Of a stretch of 44,127 nucleotides of DNA, positions 28,934 to 37,272 are shown piece after piece. Where the stretch lies: positions 1 to 44,127 of IMG/VR virus record IMGVR_UViG_3300038701_000417; one strand, given 5' to 3'. Each line of letters opens with the position of its first letter. Within the stretch, counting starts at the first letter, position 1. A program made the translations under genes and the position numbers. The DNA is from a virus. Below the pieces are notes generated by a model. That model did not search any database. It saw only the letters and a program-made list of their open reading frames with translations, and was not told where the DNA came from.

Positions 28934-29915
28934 GCTAAAGCTGACGGACGCTATAACGCGTCACCAAGCATACCTCGAAGGACTAAAGCTACACCAAGGC
29001 GCTAAGTTCCGTGTTGTCATCGAACAGCTACGCGATGAACTGCGTCGTATCTTCTTTGAGATTGATTATGACGATCTAGGTCAGATGTCACGCCGTGAAT
29101 TAGAGGACTTCGTGCGGCAACTTCGCACGTCGCAAATACAGAATTATAGTACGTTCCGGCAGCAGTTGTTGAATGACCTACGCTCGTTTGTGGATGCAGA
29201 CAAGCAGATAACCAAGGCCATTGTCGATGAAGCAAAGCCAGAGGATGATAACGGCATACCTGCAATACTGGCATCGACAGGTGCTATATGGGCGTTGTAT
29301 AATTCAACACGCGTTCCGGCTAATGGCAAGCTGCCATCTGAGTTCATGGACGCGTTTGAGCAAGCAAGTGTTGAAGATATTGTGCAAACGTTACGCCAAG
29401 CACACGCCGCCAAGTTGTCGGTGACAGAGGCCAAACGATTGTTCTTCGGATTCAAAGGACGTGGCGGCTCTGTGCGTAAATTGAACAACTGGGCCAACGC
29501 AATGATAGCGACATTGTTGCAACACTCGACAAGTATCGTAAATCAGTCAGTGGCCGGAGCTATATTCGAGCGGTACCAATGGGTAGCTATACTCGACAAC
29601 GCTACGTCAGATATTTGCAGATCACGACACGAGAAGATATACCGATACGGCGAGGGTCCGCTACCGCCAGCCCACATGCACTGCCGAAGTCGCGTAATAC
29701 CTGTGGGCAACGCAGCCGAGGATGTTCCTGATACATTTTACGCGTGGATACGCCAACAGCCAGTTATTGTCCAAAACGATCTGCTTGGGCGCAAGAAAGC
29801 GCAGGACTTACGAGCAGGACGCTTAGGCGCAACAAGAGTCCGTAAATTTGATGACGCAAAACCGTTGACTCTTGCTCAGTTCGTAGATAAACTACGATTC
29901 ATGCTTGCTACTTAG
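28905..29915 (+). CDS. Minor head protein (SPP1 gp7 / Mu gpF-like)
   Basis: The 336-residue protein has a helical N-terminal part and, near residues 225-265, the F-like motif: WVAILDNATSDICRSRHEK, in parts, then PPAHMHCRSRVIPV, with Cys and His at the expected positions. These proteins bind the portal and are packed into the head. The start overlaps the portal gene by 29 bases; ATGs at 28905 and 28911 are both possible. It is followed by an intergenic stretch with two hairpins before the scaffold gene. Confidence 0.88.
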   Translation: MVMVTQTTNELKLTDAITRHQAYLEGLKLHQGAKFRVVIEQLRDELRRIFFEIDYDDLGQMSRRELEDFVRQLRTSQIQNYSTFRQQLLNDLRSFVDADKQITKAIVDEAKPEDDNGIPAILASTGAIWALYNSTRVPANGKLPSEFMDAFEQASVEDIVQTLRQAHAAKLSVTEAKRLFFGFKGRGGSVRKLNNWANAMIATLLQHSTSIVNQSVAGAIFERYQWVAILDNATSDICRSRHEKIYRYGEGPLPPAHMHCRSRVIPVGNAAEDVPDTFYAWIRQQPVIVQNDLLGRKKAQDLRAGRLGATRVRKFDDAKPLTLAQFVDKLRFMLAT

Positions 29916-29953
29916 CGGTGCTAAGATTTCAATTAACCCGGAACAGTGTTCCG
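29911..29953. promoter_or_regulatory. Two short perfect hairpins before the scaffold gene
   Basis: CTTAGC-GGT-GCTAAG (29911-29925, including the stop of the minor head gene) and CGGAAC-AGT-GTTCCG (29939-29953) are perfect 6-bp stems with 3-base loops. No T-run follows. They may mark an RNA processing site or an operator before the highly expressed scaffold and capsid genes. Confidence 0.6.
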
Positions 29954-29972
29954 ATCAGCAAAGGATACCACA

Positions 29973-30713
29973 ATGAAACTCAAAGCAAAAATAAATAAAG
30001 ATGATTACGAAAAGCTGTCAGAAGAGCTAAAGAAGCTGTACTGGGCCAATGGTGATGAATACCAACTTCAAGTCGAAGGTATGAAAACCGAAGACGATAT
30101 TGCAGCGCTGAAGCGTGCAAAAGATCGTGAAGCGCAGGAAAAGCGCGATGCGGTTAAAGAACTAAACGAGCTAAAAGCGGCGCAGGATAAAGACAAAGAC
30201 GACAATGCGCGTAAAGCTGGCGACATTGATACGCTAACTCGTTCGTATGAAGAGAAGTTGGCCAATCAAAAGACTGAGTACGACACCAAACTGGGAACGA
30301 AAGATCAGTTCATTCGTGATACGCTCGTGGACAGCAAAGCTAATGAACTTGCGTCTAAGCTCTTTACTGTTCCTTCGGCCATGTTGTCGTATGTTAAGTC
30401 GCGTCTATCCGTAGATTTTGAGGGTGAAACCCCCACACTGCGTATTATGGACGCAGCAGGAAAAGTGTCCGCAGCTAGCGTTGACGACCTGCAAAAAGAA
30501 ATACTTGCTAACAAGGAATTTTCGTCTATACTTGTAGGAAGTAAGGCTTCAGGCAGCGGTGCTGGTACTGGGTCGGACGGGCAAAAAGGACAAAGCAGTG
30601 CTAATTTCCTCAATGCCGAGGGGCAACCGAAGTCGATGCGTGAAATGAACGCAAAGGAAAAGGTCGCATATTTGAAATCTAAACGTGAGGAAAACGAAAA
30701 TGGCACTGAGTGA
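29973..30713 (+). CDS. Scaffolding protein
   Basis: From ATG 29973 (AAGGAT seven bases upstream) the product has 246 residues. It is highly charged and helical, with a long coiled coil (about 35-110) rich in Lys, Glu, Asp and Ala, then a more ordered region and a C-terminal basic/acidic tail with Ser/Gly spacer. This form and its place before the major capsid gene are typical of phage scaffolds, which guide capsid assembly and leave the head. It overlaps the capsid gene by 14 bases. Confidence 0.85.
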   Translation: MKLKAKINKDDYEKLSEELKKLYWANGDEYQLQVEGMKTEDDIAALKRAKDREAQEKRDAVKELNELKAAQDKDKDDNARKAGDIDTLTRSYEEKLANQKTEYDTKLGTKDQFIRDTLVDSKANELASKLFTVPSAMLSYVKSRLSVDFEGETPTLRIMDAAGKVSAASVDDLQKEILANKEFSSILVGSKASGSGAGTGSDGQKGQSSANFLNAEGQPKSMREMNAKEKVAYLKSKREENENGTE

Positions 30714-31674
30714 TTTTGCAGTATTCTCGGAATGGGCCTATGAGACTATGACCGAGACGGTTGCCCAAGAGGTTGATAAATTCAACGCGGCCTCTGGTGG
30801 AACCATTACCCTTGTAACAGCTCCTATTACTGGTGATTACAGTGATACGGCTTTCTACAAGAAAATTAACGGATTAGTTCGTCGTCGTAACCCGTATGGT
30901 ACGGGCGCTATTACGAACAAGGTACTCGAACACTTGACCGATACTATGGTCAAAGTTGCTGCGGGTGCTGGTCCTGTTGACATTAAACCATCTATGTTCC
31001 GCTGGATTCAAAAGAACCCAGAAGAAGCAGGTGTTGTTCTTGGCGAACAGCTTGCTGGTGACATGCTGGCTGACATGCTCAACACGGCTGTTCTTGGTGG
31101 CTATGCTGCTATGGTGCAGAATACAGACATCCTGTATGATGCAACTGGTGACACGCCTGATACACTGACTTACAGCGCAATGAATAAAGCTGAAGCTAAG
31201 ATGGGTGATCGCTCTCAGGATATTGCGGCATGGGTAACACACTCCCTACCGTTCCATAACCTGATCGGCGGTAATCTGGCTAACGCGGAACGCTTGTTCA
31301 CGTACGAGACAGTTTCGGTACTGGCTGACTATAAAGGTCGTCCATTTATCATCACCGACTCACCGTCGTTGATTGATACTACGCCGAACCCTGACACGTA
31401 TCACTTGCTGGGTCTTGTACCAAACGCGTTGTCTGTCGAGCAGAATGCCGATTACGACTCTAATGTTGAAAACTCCAACGGAGACGAAAACATTGAGCGT
31501 ACATGGCAAGCTGAATGGTCTTACAACTTGGGCGTAAAAGGCTACGCTTGGGATAAGACCAACGGCGGCAAAGCGCCAACGGACGCAGCAATCGCAACGT
31601 CTACTAACTGGGATAAATACGCATCGTCCGATAAAGACGGTCCGGGCGTTATCCTTAAAGTTGACGCAAGCTAA
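30700..31674 (+). CDS. Major capsid protein
   Basis: The 324-residue protein begins MALSDFAVFSEWAYETMTE. GTGAGGA lies at proper distance from ATG 30700. It shows the usual mix of an N-terminal helix, a Gly/Thr-rich stretch (FNAASGGTITLV), MLADMLNTAVLGGYAAM, VTHSLPFHNLIG, and a C-terminal strand region (RTWQAEWSYNLGVKGYAWD), common to one group of siphophage capsid proteins of the HK97 fold class. Position after scaffold and before a strong hairpin supports the call. It forms the head shell. Confidence 0.87.
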   Translation: MALSDFAVFSEWAYETMTETVAQEVDKFNAASGGTITLVTAPITGDYSDTAFYKKINGLVRRRNPYGTGAITNKVLEHLTDTMVKVAAGAGPVDIKPSMFRWIQKNPEEAGVVLGEQLAGDMLADMLNTAVLGGYAAMVQNTDILYDATGDTPDTLTYSAMNKAEAKMGDRSQDIAAWVTHSLPFHNLIGGNLANAERLFTYETVSVLADYKGRPFIITDSPSLIDTTPNPDTYHLLGLVPNALSVEQNADYDSNVENSNGDENIERTWQAEWSYNLGVKGYAWDKTNGGKAPTDAAIATSTNWDKYASSDKDGPGVILKVDAS

Positions 31675-31683
31675 CTGACGGGC

Positions 31684-31710
31684 TGAGGGGTCGCTTCTAG
31701 CGGCCCCTCA
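31684..31710 (+). promoter_or_regulatory. Strong 11-bp hairpin after the capsid gene
   Basis: TGAGGGGTCGC and GCGGCCCCTCA (31684-31694 and 31700-31710) form an 11-pair stem with one T-G pair and a TTCTA loop. No T-run follows, so it is more likely an mRNA stabiliser or partial terminator that sets the ratio of capsid to downstream products. Confidence 0.7.
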
Positions 31711-31734
31711 AACCGAACTTTGAAGGATACCACC

Positions 31735-32130
31735 ATGAAAAAGAAGTCCGACCAAATTCTCTATTTCACCAAAGGCGCAGTACCCACAGAAGCGGAGTAT
31801 GCTGCTGCCGAGCAACTAACGGGCAAGGTCGTTTTCCGAAACGCTGCGTTCGTAAGTCCTGACCTCTCTATTGAGCGTTGTGACGGCGTTGCTGGCTCAG
31901 TACCCGAAGTTTACGCAAAAAAGTATAAACGCGTGGATGCTGAAGCACAGGTTGAGGAAAGCACAGAAGAAAGCACCGAAGCTGACGACGCACAGGTAGA
32001 AACTCCCGAAGCTCCGCAGACGGAAGAAACACCTGCTGCACCCGAAGCTCCTGTAGCGACACCTGAAGTGCCAACACAGCCCGTTGCAGATGCTACCGTG
32101 AATGGGGGCGATGGTTGGCCTCAACAATAG
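31735..32130 (+). CDS. Capsid-proximal protein with shared N-terminal domain and acidic tail (possible decoration protein)
   Basis: The 131-residue product has an N-terminal domain (about 1-67) with LYFTKGAVPTEAEY, GKVVFRNAAF, and VAGSVPEVYAKKY, and then a tail of Glu, Pro, Ala, Thr and Val. The same N-terminal domain recurs in the next gene (GATPTAGEL, TVHVRSAL, VAGSPPADYLAAY). The leader AAGGATACCACCATG is almost the same as that of the scaffold gene. A head decoration or anchoring role is inferred from position and the repeat of the domain. Not recognised as a named family. Confidence 0.68.
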   Translation: MKKKSDQILYFTKGAVPTEAEYAAAEQLTGKVVFRNAAFVSPDLSIERCDGVAGSVPEVYAKKYKRVDAEAQVEESTEESTEADDAQVETPEAPQTEETPAAPEAPVATPEVPTQPVADATVNGGDGWPQQ

Positions 32131-32142
32131 GAGAGCCAAGTC

Positions 32143-33603
32143 ATGCGCTTATCAGACACTACTACTCTGTTCTTTATAGCAGGGGCTACCCCAACAGCGG
32201 GTGAACTGGCCCTTATCGAAGGTATCGAAGGTACCGTACACGTCCGTAGCGCATTGAAGGATGCAGACTACTCAAACGGTACGTTATTGGAGGCCGCAGA
32301 TTATGTCGCTGGCTCACCGCCAGCCGATTATCTGGCCGCATACCCATTTGTCAAGGCGATCTATCCTACTGTGGGTACGATAAACGCGGTTGGCGACAGT
32401 CGGTCTAACGGTACAATTACTGTAACGGCTGACGATTATTATGCTGAAGCTAATTACCCGCTTACATGGGCTATTACACACGCAGGGGGCCGCGCTCGTA
32501 TTGTGTCGGCTGACGACTTGGGTGTTGGCGGTGACGATACCGCAGATGTGCTTGCGCGGATTGCTACCATTGTTGCTGACCCTGCCGAATCGTTCTTCCT
32601 GCTTGCAGGTGCGAATGATCGCGGAAGTTCTGATCTAACCTACGCTCAGTCTGTATCCAACATGGAAGCTATTTTGGACGCAATGGGCGCTGCTGGTAAG
32701 CGTGTATTCTTAGCAAACGAGTTACCATACGAAGCGCTGACAGGTACGCAGTTGGCTAACCATCTCGCTTTTCATCGCTGGTTGGGCGACCCTAATGGTG
32801 CGTTGTACCAGCGCCCGTATGTTTTCCCTGTAGACACATGGGGAGCAGTCGCAGACGATACGAATGAAAACGAGTTCCGCACAGGTGATGATGTCGATGG
32901 TTTACACCTAGCTGTCATCGGTGCCGAACGTATTGGCCGTGTACTTGGCGCTGCATTACGTGCCGCGCTCAACAGCGTATCACCGTTCATCTTAGACGCT
33001 GCGGGTACTGACAGCTTTGACGCTACGACCAATCCGGGCGGTAATTTAACCCCTAATCCTACGATGTCTGGTACAGGTGGGTCGGGCGGTACAGGCTCTT
33101 CTGGTGACTTTGCCGACGACTTTTCGGTATCGTTGACAAGTACGGCTGCAAACCTGACTGTTGTAGGCTCCAAAGAGACGGACTCTGCGGGTAAAGAATG
33201 GCAGGTGCTTACTATCGGTGGTACGCCTGACAGTGATTCTGGCCGTGTTGAGTTCCGTAACGAACTTGATCTCAGCGAGTTCTCCGAAGGTGATCGCTAT
33301 GAAGTGGCCGCTTTGGTTCAATGGGAAGATTTAGTGAATATGGGAGGATTGTGGGTAGAAACGTATATCGACGACGGCCCTACAACTTATCGCTCACGCT
33401 CGAATGACCCGTACAATTATACGCGGCCATTCCCAACAAATAGTAAGGGAACAGTTATGCTGATCTCTCCGCAAAGTTTTGTGGTGCCAGCAGGAACTAT
33501 GGATAATATCCGCGCTGTCGTGAACATCATGTCAGGACAAGGTGCAGTAGCATCGAGTGGTGTTATCAAGATCGCGGATATAACAGCACGCAAGGTAAGT
33601 TAA
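32143..33603 (+). CDS. SGNH/GDSL hydrolase-like virion protein with capsid-proximal N-terminal domain
   Basis: The 486-residue protein has three parts. Residues 1-72 repeat the domain of the preceding gene. Residues about 78-275 carry SGNH hydrolase blocks: VGDSRS with Ser86, AGANDR (Gly156-Asn158-Asp159) and DGLHL with Asp252 and His255, the full Ser-Asp-His set plus the oxyanion Asn. After a Gly/Ser/Thr linker (about 300-322) comes a beta-rich domain to the end, likely a carbohydrate-binding or structural module. A sugar-ester (for example acetyl) hydrolase on the head surface is the inference. The hydrolase call is good; the location on the head rests on gene order and on the shared domain. 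Confidence 0.78.
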   Translation: MRLSDTTTLFFIAGATPTAGELALIEGIEGTVHVRSALKDADYSNGTLLEAADYVAGSPPADYLAAYPFVKAIYPTVGTINAVGDSRSNGTITVTADDYYAEANYPLTWAITHAGGRARIVSADDLGVGGDDTADVLARIATIVADPAESFFLLAGANDRGSSDLTYAQSVSNMEAILDAMGAAGKRVFLANELPYEALTGTQLANHLAFHRWLGDPNGALYQRPYVFPVDTWGAVADDTNENEFRTGDDVDGLHLAVIGAERIGRVLGAALRAALNSVSPFILDAAGTDSFDATTNPGGNLTPNPTMSGTGGSGGTGSSGDFADDFSVSLTSTAANLTVVGSKETDSAGKEWQVLTIGGTPDSDSGRVEFRNELDLSEFSEGDRYEVAALVQWEDLVNMGGLWVETYIDDGPTTYRSRSNDPYNYTRPFPTNSKGTVMLISPQSFVVPAGTMDNIRAVVNIMSGQGAVASSGVIKIADITARKVS

Positions 33604-33604
33604 G

Positions 33605-34105
33605 ATGGCTCTAACGGTTGAAGATGGAACGGGTGTTAGCGGGGCTGATAGTTATATCAGTCTTGCTGACGCACGCACGTACGCAACATCGCGTGGTTTG
33701 ACTATATCTTCAGACGACACCACAGCCGAACAACAATTGCGCCAAGGTTTTGACTATATTGAAGCCCGACGTGGTGATTTTCAGGGAACCAAAACACTCA
33801 GCACACAGCCGAACCAATGGCCGCGTGACGGGGTATACGTGGATGGCGTTGAGTTGGCCACAAATTTAATTCCCACAGAGTTGCAGTACGCACAGGTGCA
33901 GATCGCATCCGCTGTCGAGGGTGGTTCCGACTTGAACCCGGTAGGGGGTTCGTCGTTTGTCACTGAAGAGGTGGTTGGACCAATCGAGACGAAGTATTCT
34001 GAAAAAGTCAACACGACGGGTATACCGATCATACGTGCGGCGGAAAAGCTGATCGCTCCGTTCCTCGTGTCTGGCGGCTATGCAGTCGCTACGATGCGAG
34101 CGTGA
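33605..34105 (+). CDS. Head-tail connector (DnaT-like / adaptor)
   Basis: The 166-residue product begins MALTVEDGTGVSGADSYISL, then DARTYATSRGL, AEQQLRQGFDYIEAR, and NQWPRDGVYVDG, the recurring pattern of phage adaptor proteins that are often annotated as DnaT-like. They bind the portal ring from below. It lies directly after the SGNH gene and before the head-closure gene, as expected for the connector block. Confidence 0.82.
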   Translation: MALTVEDGTGVSGADSYISLADARTYATSRGLTISSDDTTAEQQLRQGFDYIEARRGDFQGTKTLSTQPNQWPRDGVYVDGVELATNLIPTELQYAQVQIASAVEGGSDLNPVGGSSFVTEEVVGPIETKYSEKVNTTGIPIIRAAEKLIAPFLVSGGYAVATMRA

Positions 34106-34106
34106 T

Positions 34107-34487
34107 ATGGGTGTTTACGACAGACAAATAGCAACGGCGCAACGCCTAATAAAAGAAAAGGGCCAGACGATCATCTGGCGCTCTATGACTGACGGTGCGC
34201 CTTCAGACTCAGACCAGCCGTGGAAGCCCAGCGCTGCTACGCAGACCGATTACATGGCGGATGTGCTATTCCTGCCACGTAATCGACGTAATCAAGAGTT
34301 TCTAAGCCTTATGGAAGGCATAGAGGTACCGAAAGGCGATATTGTTGGCTACATGGGCGGAGTTACGTTCACGCCTACGCTGAAGGACACGATAATCCGA
34401 GGTGGTGAGACATACACAATAGCATCGCTCGATCACCTGTCGCCGAATGGTGAGTCAATACTATGGGTAATGGGGCTTGAACGATGA
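34107..34487 (+). CDS. Head closure protein
   Basis: From ATG 34107 the product has 126 residues. It has a helix (YDRQIATAQRLIKEKGQ), then strands (TIIWRSM, ADVLFLP, GDIVGYMGGV) and ends in GGETYTIASLDHLSP, the pattern of the stopper or closure proteins of long-tailed phages. It should seal the head below the adaptor. The stop overlaps the start of the next gene by four bases. Confidence 0.72.
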   Translation: MGVYDRQIATAQRLIKEKGQTIIWRSMTDGAPSDSDQPWKPSAATQTDYMADVLFLPRNRRNQEFLSLMEGIEVPKGDIVGYMGGVTFTPTLKDTIIRGGETYTIASLDHLSPNGESILWVMGLER

Positions 34488-34939
34488 CAACATTCACTGA
34501 AGCGATAGATCAAATGTTCGCCCTGTTTCATACTGCATGGGATAGCGGCTCAACACCAATTGTGGGCAGTGTTCCCGCTGTTCACTGGCCGGGGGTTGAA
34601 CCAAAACAGCCACCGGGTAAAAGCGATTTTTGGGCGCGTATCTCAACACAGCACGTTGATGATACACTTGCGTCGCATCGTTCCGGCGATTTGCCGGAGC
34701 ATAAACAGAGGTACACCGTTAGCGGTTTGTTGTTCATTCAAGTGTTTGGCCCAGCCAACGACTCTGAAGCTATGGACAAGGCTCGACGACTGGCGATGGT
34801 GGCACGCGACGCGTTTAGAGGCGTTGAAACTAGCGGTAATGTTTGGTTTCGTGATTCGCGCATAAATGAGTTGCCTTCTGAAGAGGATTGGTATAGATTC
34901 AATGTAATTGTCGAGTTCGAGTACGACGACTTTATCTAA
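34484..34939 (+). CDS. Tail terminator / tail completion protein
   Basis: The 151-residue product has a helix (FTEAIDQMFALFHTAW), VHWPGVEPKQPPGKSDFWARI, in parts, strands such as RYTVSGLLFIQVFGP, and a C-terminal FNVIVEFEYDDF. Proteins of this form and position cap the tail tube and join it to the head. GGAGG precedes the next gene. Confidence 0.77.
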   Translation: MTTFTEAIDQMFALFHTAWDSGSTPIVGSVPAVHWPGVEPKQPPGKSDFWARISTQHVDDTLASHRSGDLPEHKQRYTVSGLLFIQVFGPANDSEAMDKARRLAMVARDAFRGVETSGNVWFRDSRINELPSEEDWYRFNVIVEFEYDDFI

Positions 34940-34950
34940 CGGAGGTAAAC

Positions 34951-36474
34951 ATGCCTAATAAAATTGACAGTAATGTTACTGGTCTTGCTATCGCGGAAGA
35001 GGTCTTCGGTACTCCTAAAACGTTGCCCGGCACGCCAGATTGGTACGAACAAGAACCAAATTCGTACAACGACTTTGGTAGCGAAATAACCACTGTTGCT
35101 CGTAATGCGATCAACGCATCACGTCAGCGTCAACGCGGTACTGTGACCGATCTCGATGCCAGCGGCGGATACAACACAGACATTACACAGAACAACTCAA
35201 CACGTTTGTTGCAAGGCTTTTTGTTCTCTGACGGCCACGAGAAATTTGGTACGTCAACATTGAACAGTGCGGCCATCGCTATAACCACTGTTGACGGAAC
35301 TAACGACGAATACGACGCTGCAAGCGGACTGGACGACCTAGAAGTAGGCGATCTGGTGTTTGCCAGCGGATTCGGTAATGCCAGCAATAACGGGCTGAAA
35401 AGTGTTGCCAGCGCGTCGGCAACGGCGCTCGGAGTTGACCAAGACCTTGCGTCTGAAGGCTCACCTCCTGCGGCTGCTTCTTTGGAGCATGTAGGCTTTG
35501 AGTTTGCAACAGCAGACGCTACGCTCACAGTTTCCAGCGGTGTGCTGACACTTGGTGCTACCGCTAAGGATTTGACCGAACTTGGGCTACAGGTTGGTGA
35601 GTGGTTATTCATCGGCGGCGACGCAGCGGCCAATCAGTTTAGCGCAACAGGTTATGCACGCGTGAAGAGCGTGACAGCCAACACAATCACTTTCGATAAG
35701 GTATCTGGCACATTCAGCACTGACGCTGGAACAGGCAAAGATATTCATATCTTCTTTGGAACATTCATTCGTAACGAAAAAACCACGTCGTTAATCAAGA
35801 CCCGTACGTACCAGTTGGAACGTCAAATGGGCAACGACGGCAGTGGCACACAGGCTGAATATGTCCGTGGCGGTGTGGCGAATGAACTAACTATCAATGT
35901 ACCGACTGCCGATAAGCTAAACGCGGACATGGCTTTTGTTGGTATGGATAGTGAAACTCGTGACGGTACGGCTGGCTTGAAGTCAGGTAATCGTATTAGC
36001 GCAGGTGGGGAAGCCGCGTTTAACACATCTTCAAATGTATACCGTCAGAAGATGAACATTATTGATGCTGCAACACTCGTACCAACGCCATTGTTTGCGT
36101 ACGTGTCTGAAGCAAGTATCACAATCAACAACAACGCTTCCGGGGCTAAAGCCGTAGGCGTGTTGGGAGCCTTCGATGTCACTGTGGGTACCTTTGAAGT
36201 TGGTGGCGCTGTCACCGCTTATTTCAGTGATGTTGCGGCTATTAACGCTGTGAAAAATAACGCAGAGGTAACTTATGACGTTATCATGGCGAAAGGTAAT
36301 GCGGGTATTGTTTACGATATTCCGTCAATGAGTTTAGGTAATGGTCGTGCCAACGTTGAGCAAGATCAGCCGATTACTATTCCTCTCGACATGCTGGCTA
36401 ACGAAGGTGCCGAAGGTTATACGCTTGGTGTAACTGTCATGCCTTATTTGCCCACAGTGGCTATGCCAACCTAA
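34951..36474 (+). CDS. Major tail tube protein with inserted repeat domains
   Basis: The 507-residue protein starts MPNKIDSNVTGLAIAEEV and has the tail tube patterns PGTPDWYEQEPNSYNDFG, RQRQRGTVTDLDASGG and RLLQGFLF, then EYVRGGVANELTINVP and YVSEASITINNNASG, in parts, in the second half. Between about residues 105 and 275 two beta-rich segments of similar layout (DLEVGDLVFASG... and LQVGEWLFIGG...) appear inserted. Most tail tube proteins are shorter, so the insert may project from the tail surface. It forms the hollow tail. Confidence 0.85.
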   Translation: MPNKIDSNVTGLAIAEEVFGTPKTLPGTPDWYEQEPNSYNDFGSEITTVARNAINASRQRQRGTVTDLDASGGYNTDITQNNSTRLLQGFLFSDGHEKFGTSTLNSAAIAITTVDGTNDEYDAASGLDDLEVGDLVFASGFGNASNNGLKSVASASATALGVDQDLASEGSPPAAASLEHVGFEFATADATLTVSSGVLTLGATAKDLTELGLQVGEWLFIGGDAAANQFSATGYARVKSVTANTITFDKVSGTFSTDAGTGKDIHIFFGTFIRNEKTTSLIKTRTYQLERQMGNDGSGTQAEYVRGGVANELTINVPTADKLNADMAFVGMDSETRDGTAGLKSGNRISAGGEAAFNTSSNVYRQKMNIIDAATLVPTPLFAYVSEASITINNNASGAKAVGVLGAFDVTVGTFEVGGAVTAYFSDVAAINAVKNNAEVTYDVIMAKGNAGIVYDIPSMSLGNGRANVEQDQPITIPLDMLANEGAEGYTLGVTVMPYLPTVAMPT

Positions 36475-36502
36475 TTACTAACCTGACATTGAGAGGATTG
36501 CT

Positions 36503-36946
36503 ATGTCATTGAAATCACAGTTTAAGACTGACGTTAATGCCGCACGCGATGGCGTGTGGTTCAACTATCCGGCTAACCCTGACGGTACGGTGCCGCGCTT
36601 TAAGCTGCGCCGTGCGGGTCCGCAGAACAAAGACTTTCAAGCGGCTGTTCGAGAGGTTAATCGTCACTTCACGGACGAAGTAACTGGTGAGGTGGACATT
36701 GATGCCCTGACAGGCGAAGAGGGTACTGTGAAGTCACGCGAGGCGTTCTTGCGTACGGTTATTGCAGACTGGGATAACTTCCAGCCAGAAGAGGACGGAA
36801 ACTCCGTTGCATTCTCTCCTGAAGCCGCTGTGTCTATTCTCGGTGCGCCTGAGTGGATTGATCTGGTAAACGATCTGACTATGAAATCGAATAAGGGCAA
36901 CAACTACCGCATGAAAGAGTTGGAGAGTTCCGCAAAAAACTCGTAG
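36503..36946 (+). CDS. Tail assembly chaperone, short form (G)
   Basis: The 147-residue product MSLKSQFKTDVNAARDGVWF... is a soluble protein with conserved order RFKLRRAGPQNKDFQAAV and SREAFLRTVIADWDNF, as in tail assembly chaperones between the tube and tape measure genes. The gene ends with the slippery heptamer A AAA AAC (36934-36940) two codons before its stop. Most ribosomes would make this short form. GAGAGG precedes the ATG. Confidence 0.85.
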   Translation: MSLKSQFKTDVNAARDGVWFNYPANPDGTVPRFKLRRAGPQNKDFQAAVREVNRHFTDEVTGEVDIDALTGEEGTVKSREAFLRTVIADWDNFQPEEDGNSVAFSPEAAVSILGAPEWIDLVNDLTMKSNKGNNYRMKELESSAKNS

Positions 36947-37272
36947 ATGTTCTTTTCTACCAACTGGAAATCGCGCCTATTGAGAAGAACATCGTTAAGC
37001 AAGCCCGGCGCGAGGGAATGCCCATACCTGCCCGAATGCGAAACAAGCCACGGTTAAAGCCGGGCTTGTCCGTATTTCTTAATGCCTTCTTTGAGTTGGA
37101 GCATGATCGTCAATGGATTGTCGGTGACAAAGCCATACCACAGCCTATTCCGTGGCGTGTGATAAATGATTACGCGCAAGCATTCAATTTTGCTGGCGAT
37201 TTGCACGAAGAACTGGTATTCTTTGTCAGGCACCTTGACGAAGCCTACATTAAAAAGGTGGCAAAGAAATGA
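36503..37272 (+). CDS. Tail assembly chaperone, frameshifted long form (GT)
   Basis: A -1 shift at A AAA AAC (36934-36940) joins the short form to the reading frame that is open from 36895 to the stop at 37272. The product would have about 256 residues, continuing ...SSAKKLVDVLFYQLEIA. The downstream part has the helical, aromatic composition of T domains (VFLNAFFELEHDRQWI, DLHEELVFFVRHLDEAY). An ATG at 37018 lies inside and need not be used as a start. The long form would recruit tail tube protein to the tape measure. The stop overlaps the next start. Confidence 0.82.
36934..36940 (+). promoter_or_regulatory. -1 programmed ribosomal frameshift site
   Basis: The heptamer AAAAAAC is in the A AAA AAC phase of the upstream frame. 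The zero frame stops at 36944-36946; the -1 frame is open from 36895. A short GTAGA/TCTAC stem (36942-36959 region) follows and may help pausing. Confidence 0.82.

Noticed and set aside
37018-37272. Stand-alone 84-residue gene downstream of the tail chaperone
   Set aside because: No good ribosome binding site before 37018, and the frame is open upstream to a classic slippery site, so it is treated as the frameshift extension.
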